Source of the DNA: Pegoplata infirma
Taxonomy: Eukaryota; Arthropoda; Insecta; Diptera; Anthomyiidae
Direction: 5' to 3'
Assembly: GCA_963921195.1 (NCBI GenBank)
Contig: OY992537.1
Location: forward strand, 1,240,001 to 1,304,000
Length of the DNA stretch: 64,000 bases
Shown in pieces: positions 58,294 through 64,000 of the stretch; within the stretch, counting starts at the first letter, position 1; every line of letters starts with the position of its first letter. Position numbers and translations under genes: made by a program. Below the pieces are notes generated by a model, which did no database searches, had not been told where the DNA came from, and was given only the letters and a program-made list of their open reading frames with translations.

Positions 58294-59394
58294 GGACGGA
58301 TGGACAGACATTGGAAAATTAAAAACAAAAATCCGTTAAAAGTTTTAAATAGTATTGACTACCTAATTATTATAATGTTCCAGGGTATCGAGTATTAAAT
58401 AGTGAACAACATTTTTAAGCACTAGCATGTGGATGACTGTGAAAACGAGTAGCAAATAAGTCTGAATTTAGCTTTAACCATTATTAAATAATCTTTCAAT
58501 TTAAATTCCTTTTAAATTGACTTGACTTTTTAACTTGACTTAAGGTTTGAAAGTAGATAAACAAAAAAACAATATTAAACATGCAATGCTGCAATAGAAA
58601 AAATTCAATCAATAATTTTTCCTTTATCCCATAAATCATAAATCTGTCATCAGCTTGCCATACGGTAGTTTTTGTGGTTAGTTTTTCCTGTTAACCACAT
58701 TATCTTATGCCTACTAATAAAAAATCAGAAACTTCATTTGTATGTATGTACGTATTGTTGTGATTGTATTGGAAGGGAGACCTCATGCTATATTTTCTTG
58801 CATGCCTTTGTGACAGTAGCAAAATTTGTTGAATTTATTACAAACATATGATGCATTGTATTTAAAGTGTTTCACTTTGTCGAAAGTTGTACTATCGAAA
58901 CTTGTACTATTTTATTGAAAACACACAGACAAAAATATTGGGCCTTACCACAAGAAAACAAAAAGTCAATTTTAGCAAAAGTTTTTTTTTAAATTTAAAA
59001 TTTTTAATACACTTTTTGCAAGTCGATTTTAAAAACAAAAACAATTTGTATGGAAATAAAATTAAAAGCTGATTTTAAATATATTTTATTTATCTATGGT
59101 AAGGCTGATATTTTTTCATTTTATGATAAAATGGACAAGTTAACTAAAACAAGTGAGAGTGTTAAATTCGACTGTGCTGAATCTTTTATTCATTTATTAT
59201 ACTCTATGCCCTATAGTTATACAATTGTATCATATTTTCATTAATTTTTTATCCACGCTTACGCCGAAATCAAATTATATTTTTAGCAATTTCACTTCAC
59301 ATCATCTATCAACTTTTCTGTCTCTTTATATATTTTTCGCAAGATATTTCTGTTTCATTTGCTTAGCAAAAGAACAAAAAAACCTTAAAAAAAT
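58294..59394. other. AT-rich stretch, nothing recognised
   Basis: A short ggacggatggacagacattg (about 58295) is a mini-me microsatellite remnant. No supported exon. Confidence 0.35.
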
Positions 59395-59531
59395 TACGTT
59401 TTTTAGAGGTTGGTTTAGTACTTAAAGGGGAAATTTTCCCTCTGATCCGATTTGTCCATTTCCAAACCTAACCAGCCCAAGACCATAAGACATATTTGCG
59501 ACAAGTTTCAAGAGTCTAGGGAGGGTATAAA
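59395..59531 (+). repeat. mini-me subfamily B leader joined to tail
   Basis: ggttggtttagtacttaaag, ccaagaccataagacatatt and caagagtctag run straight into ggagggtataaaag. Microsatellite and core are deleted. Confidence 0.65.
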
Positions 59532-59950
59532 AGATTTGGCACTCAAAAACCCTATTTATAATAAAAAAAATAAGTGAGAGTATTTTTATTATAACTGGGG
59601 TTTTTCATTAATTTTACCTCATATGCATATAACTTTCGTACTTCATTCACTTTGGGTGTCGTAACTTTCGCTATTATGACATTTTTATTTATTCGATGTT
59701 TTAACGTTTCATTGGGGACTACTTGACGAATGTTCAGCTTCCACTCTGCTTCTTCTCACATTAAATTATGATAAATTCCAGAAAGTTCAAAGTGATAAAA
59801 TATCTTTCCAATTATTTTTTTTTTTATTTAGGTTGATTTAAATACAGACCAAAAGTCACGACACATTTATATTTTAGGTTTATGCAGACAGTCAAATTGG
59901 CAACACTTTTCAATTATTAAATTTCATGTTTGTAAACAAAAATATTTTAA
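59532..59950. other. Unassigned, with a weak minus-strand exon candidate
   Basis: On the minus strand 59754-59618 is open, less AT-rich and ends GAG before a gtaaaa donor, but the acceptor side is weak. It is not called as an exon here; see findings. Confidence 0.3.
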
Positions 59951-60600
59951 AACAAGTAGAAAAGTTGAATTCGACTTGGCCGAATCTATGAATACCCTCC
60001 ACAATGCCATTTTTAAATGATAGTAAATTTTCTAATGTGAAAAAAATAGAAATATTTTTTTTGAGTAATTTTTGAAAAAAAAAAAATAATTTACAAATTT
60101 TTTTTTTGAGTGTAAAATTTTTTTAGAGTTTATTTTTTTTAGTGTAAAATTATTTTTGACTGACAAAAACACGTTGTAAAATATTTTTGTGACTACCAAT
60201 ATTTTTAAAACATGATTAACGGGTTTTCAACAAGTGAATTTTAGGTAAAAAGAATCTAAAATTCACGGCATCCTCAGAATGGCCTCAAATTCCTCAGAAT
60301 TGCCTTTCAAAAGTTAGCGTGTTTTTTATTTCGTAAATTCAAGAAAAACCCTTGCCGAAATTCAGTCTTTTACTTATAACTTTGAACCACTGGACCGATT
60401 TCGCTGGAAAATGCCCAAAATATATGCCAAACTTCAGGAGCCTCCGTAAAGTCTTTCAAAAGTTAGCGTGTTTTCAACAGACAGACAGACGCACGGACAT
60501 CGCTAGATCGTCTTAAAATCGATTGAGGATCATGATTTCGAGGTGTTACAAACGGAATGACAAACTTATATATACCCTCTATCAGTAGAGTGGAGGGTAT
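59951..60600 (+). mobile_element. mini-me/DINE-1-like element, core deleted
   Basis: Starts AACAAGTAGAAAAGTTGAAT, then ATACCCTCCAC (about 59992), the leader, a short GACA tract (about 60478-60500), catcgctagatcgtcttaaa and gaggatcatga. It then jumps directly to tttcgaggtgttacaaacgg and the tail GTGGAGGGTAT. The normally most conserved ATATATACTTTATGGGGTCC core is precisely absent. Confidence 0.8.
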
Positions 60601-60747
60601 GAAAACATATGTATATTGATATTTTACAAAGTTTTTTTATACATTATTTTGACTACGGTATGTAAATTCGGTTGATATATGTATGGCAGGGCCTGCACTG
60701 CCGGCCTATCATTTTGTTCGTAACAAATCGATGTACGTAACAATTGG

Positions 60748-60825
60748 TAAAAGTTAGGTTTGAAGTGACTGCTAACGCTTAACGTCAGCAAGCATAGGCC
60801 TCCGTTGTGATGTCACAATACAGTG
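60748..60825 (-). mobile_element. Tail-only LINE copy
   Basis: Matches the 3' UTR of the LINE at 19612-22000 (gtgactgctaacgcttaacg, cgtcagcaagcataggcctc, ttgtgatgtcacaa) over about 75 bp. It is an extreme 5' truncation. The hairpin region is partly kept. Confidence 0.65.
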
Positions 60826-60841
60826 TGATTTATCGTAAAAA

Positions 60842-60980
60842 TTTAGAGCCAGTTTACAGCAGTTTACAGAAGGCAAACGATCGAAAATTTTGCATGTGTT
60901 TTGTTATTGTAACAACAACAAAATAGATATAATATTTTCGTAAATGTGTTCGTTTGCCTTCTGAAAACTGGCACTTAATC
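60842..60980. repeat. Inverted repeat, about 140 bp
   Basis: CAGTTTACAGAAGGCAAACGA pairs with TCGTTTGCCTTCTGAAAACTG (one mismatch). The left arm holds an extra 10-bp repeat (cagtttacag twice). The loop contains a second small palindrome, gttattgtaacaac. Confidence 0.7.
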
Positions 60981-61020
60981 TTTATAAATGAAAGAAAAAA
61001 TTTCAGAGTGATTAAATTTA

Positions 61021-61083
61021 ATTAAGCTGTTCAAGATATAAATTTTTTTATATATCTTGAATTAAGCTGTTCAAGATATAAAT
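61021..61083. repeat. Direct repeat, 23 bp, 40-bp spacing
   Basis: ATTAAGCTGTTCAAGATATAAA occurs at 61021 and 61061. TCAAGATATA and TATATCTTGA between them can form a hairpin. Confidence 0.75.
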
Positions 61084-62319
61084 CAAAATTTACAGATATC
61101 TATTTTATCAGTATATTTAAATATTTTGTAGGGGATAAACATATTCTGGAAATACAATCACAATTCTTTTACTCGTGTGTCTATATCTATTGTCATTTAA
61201 TAATTTTCATAAAAATGTTATTCTTTTTACATAGTGTAGACTGAAAATTTTGCAAAATCAAAATATTTTAATTCTGTTTAATACTTCCCTTCCAAGAAAA
61301 AACAGTTGTCATTTTATAAACTTTTATGTAAAATTTTCCCGAATAGAACAAGCTACTGAACATGTTAGCGACTACAATCTCCATTTAAAAGTAACCAGAA
61401 AAGTCGTTTCCAGATTTAATAAATGCAAAAGGGATTTAGATTTAGGGATTAGAAATGTCGCATGCTAATTTTGGATCTGAAACTCTGAACTTTGAACACT
61501 TATCTAATTTTTTTTTTTTGTTTAAGGTGAAAATCAAAAAAAACATTTATGGATTTTAGAAATTTTCGACCCTTTCTAATTTTTAACAAATCCAGTCAAA
61601 CTTAAAATATTCGTTGGACACAGTCGAAAAAAATCTGTCAAAAGTTTTAGTTGTCTCAATTTTTTAATATTATTTTACTCATGTGAATGTTTTCTAGACA
61701 AGAACAACTCTTGTGGGAGTAGAAACACTATTGACTTTAAGCTAAAAACTGAAAATATGTTTATAATTGTATATATTTTTATATATGACTTTACAAGACA
61801 ACTCCTATCAGATATTTCCAAAGAAATGAACATACATATATTTTTCATATATTTTTCACTATTTTGTCTATGTATATAAAACAGTGTCGTAAATTAAGTA
61901 GTGATAGGAACCATTCTCACCTAAATAGAATTTATCAAGTTAAAAAAAATTGAAATTATTTCAAAAATAAATTATTATTTTTATTTTTTATAAATAGATT
62001 TCAAGTATAAAATACAAAAAAAAAAATATTTTAAAGGGTAATGATTTGAATACCTTTACTGTATCTATAAACAAAATTTGAATGTGACTTTAAATTTGAA
62101 AATCTCTTTGTCTGTTCCCTTTTTACTGCAATTGACATTTTTTGTCAATGATTTTGATTTATAAAGCAATTACTGCAAACAACGTCTCAACTCTATTTAA
62201 AGTAAAACTTGCTCCAAAAACAATCGCATATACAAATTCTTACAGTACCTGCTCAATTTTTTATAAACGCTAATATAATATTTTCATTATTTATTTTTTA
62301 TGATGTATAAAATATTGTC
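61084..62319. other. AT-rich stretch, nothing recognised
   Basis: No repeat ends and no supported exons. An open frame at 61250-61468 has AT-driven codons and no recognisable domain. Confidence 0.35.
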
Positions 62320-62572
62320 TGCTTATGGGAAGCACAGCTGAGTGCTACCGGACGCATATATGTGGAGTAGTTGCCATTGGCAGTCGCGGACAGTCAGCGG
62401 TTGCAAGGGGAGAGCCTCGGAGCGTCTTTCGAGCTCCCACTAAATCCCGAGTTTGCCTGTGATCCTTGTAACGTCGTGGCGAGCAATTGGCGCCAACCAA
62501 CAAAACCAATAACATAACCGACCATGGGCAGTATAACCCTAGCGGCCCTATGCTCCTTGAAGGAGTAAAAGG
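62320..62572. other. GC-rich island of unknown origin
   Basis: About 250 bp with far higher GC than its surroundings, ending immediately before a MITE. It contains gagcaattggcgccaaccaa and tatgctccttgaaggagtaa (a short palindrome). One minus-strand frame of 85 codons is open but matches nothing I know. A TGGCGCC-type phrase could be part of a retroelement primer-binding region, but this is weak. Confidence 0.4.
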
Positions 62573-62580
62573 ATCAAATA

Positions 62581-63488
62581 TATATGAGGCATTACACACC
62601 AAATGTCCAGCAAAAAAAACATGTGAACTGTAAACTTCTGAATAGGTTGTATGGATAGCCCTTTATGGAACTTAGAAAATTGGGTTTTTGGTTTTTAAAT
62701 TTTTCAAAAAGTGGGCTTAGGAGGCGTGGACAAATATTGGAAAAATGGTAAAATTTGTGGCGAGTTGCCTTGATTAAATATTTATCACATTAAAACGGAA
62801 TGCACTACAATCTCAAAAATTATATAGTTTTGTATGGGTTTTCAGAACCCGTTCTGAAATTTTCCATTTTTTAAACACGTTCTTCGTTTTTTTTCGAGAA
62901 AATCGCATTTGAATTTTAAATTTCATAACAATTTTTTAATTTGCTTGTATTTTCCTGTTTCAACAGAGCGTATGAGAAATATTTATGCAATTAATAATAC
63001 TCATTCGCAACATTAAAACAAGAAAATACAAGCAAATTACAAAATTGTTACGAAATTAAAAATTCAAAAGCGATTTTATCGAAAAAAAAAATAAGAACAT
63101 GTTTCTGATTTTTTTTGTGTGGATGAACAAACATCTAAACTTTAAAAAAAAAATTAAAAAAAAAGTGGCCGGATTTTTGATAAATTGACTTTTTTTAAAA
63201 ATGGAAAATTTCAGAGCGGGTTCTGAAAATTTTCAAAAAAAAAAAAAATTAATGGATAGCCCATACAAAACTAATAAGAATGTAAATTTTTGAGATTGTG
63301 GTGCATTCCGTTTTAATTTGATAAATATTTAATCAAGGCAACTCGCCACAAATTTTACCATTTTTCCAATATTTGACCACGCCTCCTAAGTCCAGTTTTT
63401 GAAAATTTGAAAATTCCAACCTATTCATAAATTTACAGGACACATGTTTTTCTGTAGCGGGTCTTTTGGTGTGGAATGCCTCATATAT
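62581..63488. mobile_element. Complete palindromic MITE (TATGAGGCATTCC family)
   Basis: The ends TATGAGGCATTACACACC and GGTGTGGAATGCCTCATA lie inside runs of TA, so the target site was probably TA. The arms pair through the whole length: outer taaatatttatcacattaaa and its complement, aggaggcgtgg/ccacgcctcct, and a central palindrome (about 62885-63085). Reference copy for the partial ones at 12531-13282, 17990-18520, 25787-26427 and 30057-30357. It starts right after the GC-rich island. Confidence 0.85.
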
Positions 63489-63639
63489 ATATAATGTTGT
63501 CTAGAAACAAAAGGGCTGTCCTTTTTAATGACTATGACTTTTATCACAATAGATGTAAAACAATTGATCATAATAAACTTACCAGCTACTGTTTATATGC
63601 ATAAGAATTAAGGCATAATTACTTGAGCGAATACGGTTC

Positions 63640-64000
63640 GGAGACGTGTCAGCTGATACGTTAGCTTGTATCAAAATAAATAGAAATAGGTACTTAAACG
63701 AATACGTGACGGTGCTGTAGCGGCCGAACCTAAAAAATTTTGATTTTCCGTACGTTTTACGTGTCAGCTGATTTTGTTTTTTATTTTGTGTTGAAATTTT
63801 TTCATTTGTGTGGCAGAATTGAAAAATAAATATAAATAAACGAAAAAAAATGTTTTTCTGTAAATATAAATTAAAAAAAATCACAAATAACTACTTTTTA
63901 AAATAAAATTTGTAAATTAATATGACACGTTGAAACGGAATCAGTAATTACTAAAACGATACAACAGCCCGTTACGCTACAGCACCGCTACAGTAGCGCT
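63640..64000. repeat. Inverted/direct repeats at the right edge, probably a truncated element
   Basis: CGGTGCTGTAGCG (63710-63722) pairs exactly with CGCTACAGCACCG (63975-63987). ACGTGTCAGCTGAT occurs twice as a direct repeat (about 63643 and 63758). The text then continues as alternating GCTACAG words to the end of the window, which probably cuts through the element. Confidence 0.55.

Overview
The window is very AT-rich eukaryotic DNA packed with transposon debris. The best clues to the host are many copies of mini-me/DINE-1-type elements (a (GACA/GGAC)n proto-microsatellite followed by a core around ATATATACTTTATGGGGTC), which are known from Diptera, plus a LINE with RNase H of the kind common in flies. 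I infer a dipteran, probably a calyptrate fly; that is inference. Only one stretch looks like host coding sequence: a 136-bp internal exon on the minus strand (9635-9770) with a full acceptor, branch-point-like site, polypyrimidine tract and donor. The rest is best read as intron or gene desert.

Layout. 0-9.4 kb: a near-perfect 2-kb palindromic MITE, a minus-strand mini-me, a TATCGAGGGCC element, an 8-bp-TSD palindrome (4987-6217) carrying a 91-bp element at its centre, and two CCCGAGT-ended copies, the second interrupted by a 1.1-kb hAT-like palindrome (7371-8480). 9.4-14.9 kb: the exon, a degenerate 30-40 bp minisatellite, a 118-bp tandem repeat, and a mini-me/MITE chimera. 14.9-23 kb: two CACTG-ended elements, a foldback host, then a 2.4-kb piece of a LINE (RT plus RNase H, minus strand) inside a hAT-like element. 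24-34 kb: minisatellite, MITEs, ACTAGTTC-word and GCATATTTTT-word elements. 34.7-38.7 kb: a three-level nest. 40.8-45.5 kb: a second nest with at least four insertions. 45.7-55.6 kb: more word-array elements (TTACCATT, GTGAGTGA, AATTACAATTG), a 255-bp tandem duplication and the second minisatellite array. 56-58.3 kb: a hAT-like element holding a palindromic element that holds a tRNA-derived SINE with a 17-bp target duplication. 59-64 kb: degraded mini-me copies, a LINE tail, a complete palindromic MITE and a GC-rich fragment.

The unifying pattern is a set of non-autonomous elements that share hAT-style ends (TAG/CAG/CAA/CAT starts) and 8-bp target duplications. Seven duplications are exact and several more are near-exact. 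Many of these elements have interiors made almost entirely of one short, often self-complementary word that differs from family to family (GGTAACGGTATT, CCGGTATTCCCGGG, GCATATTTTT, TTACCATT, GTGAGTGA and so on). I see no transposase gene in the window. Two of the insertions are confirmed by empty-site paralogues inside the window.
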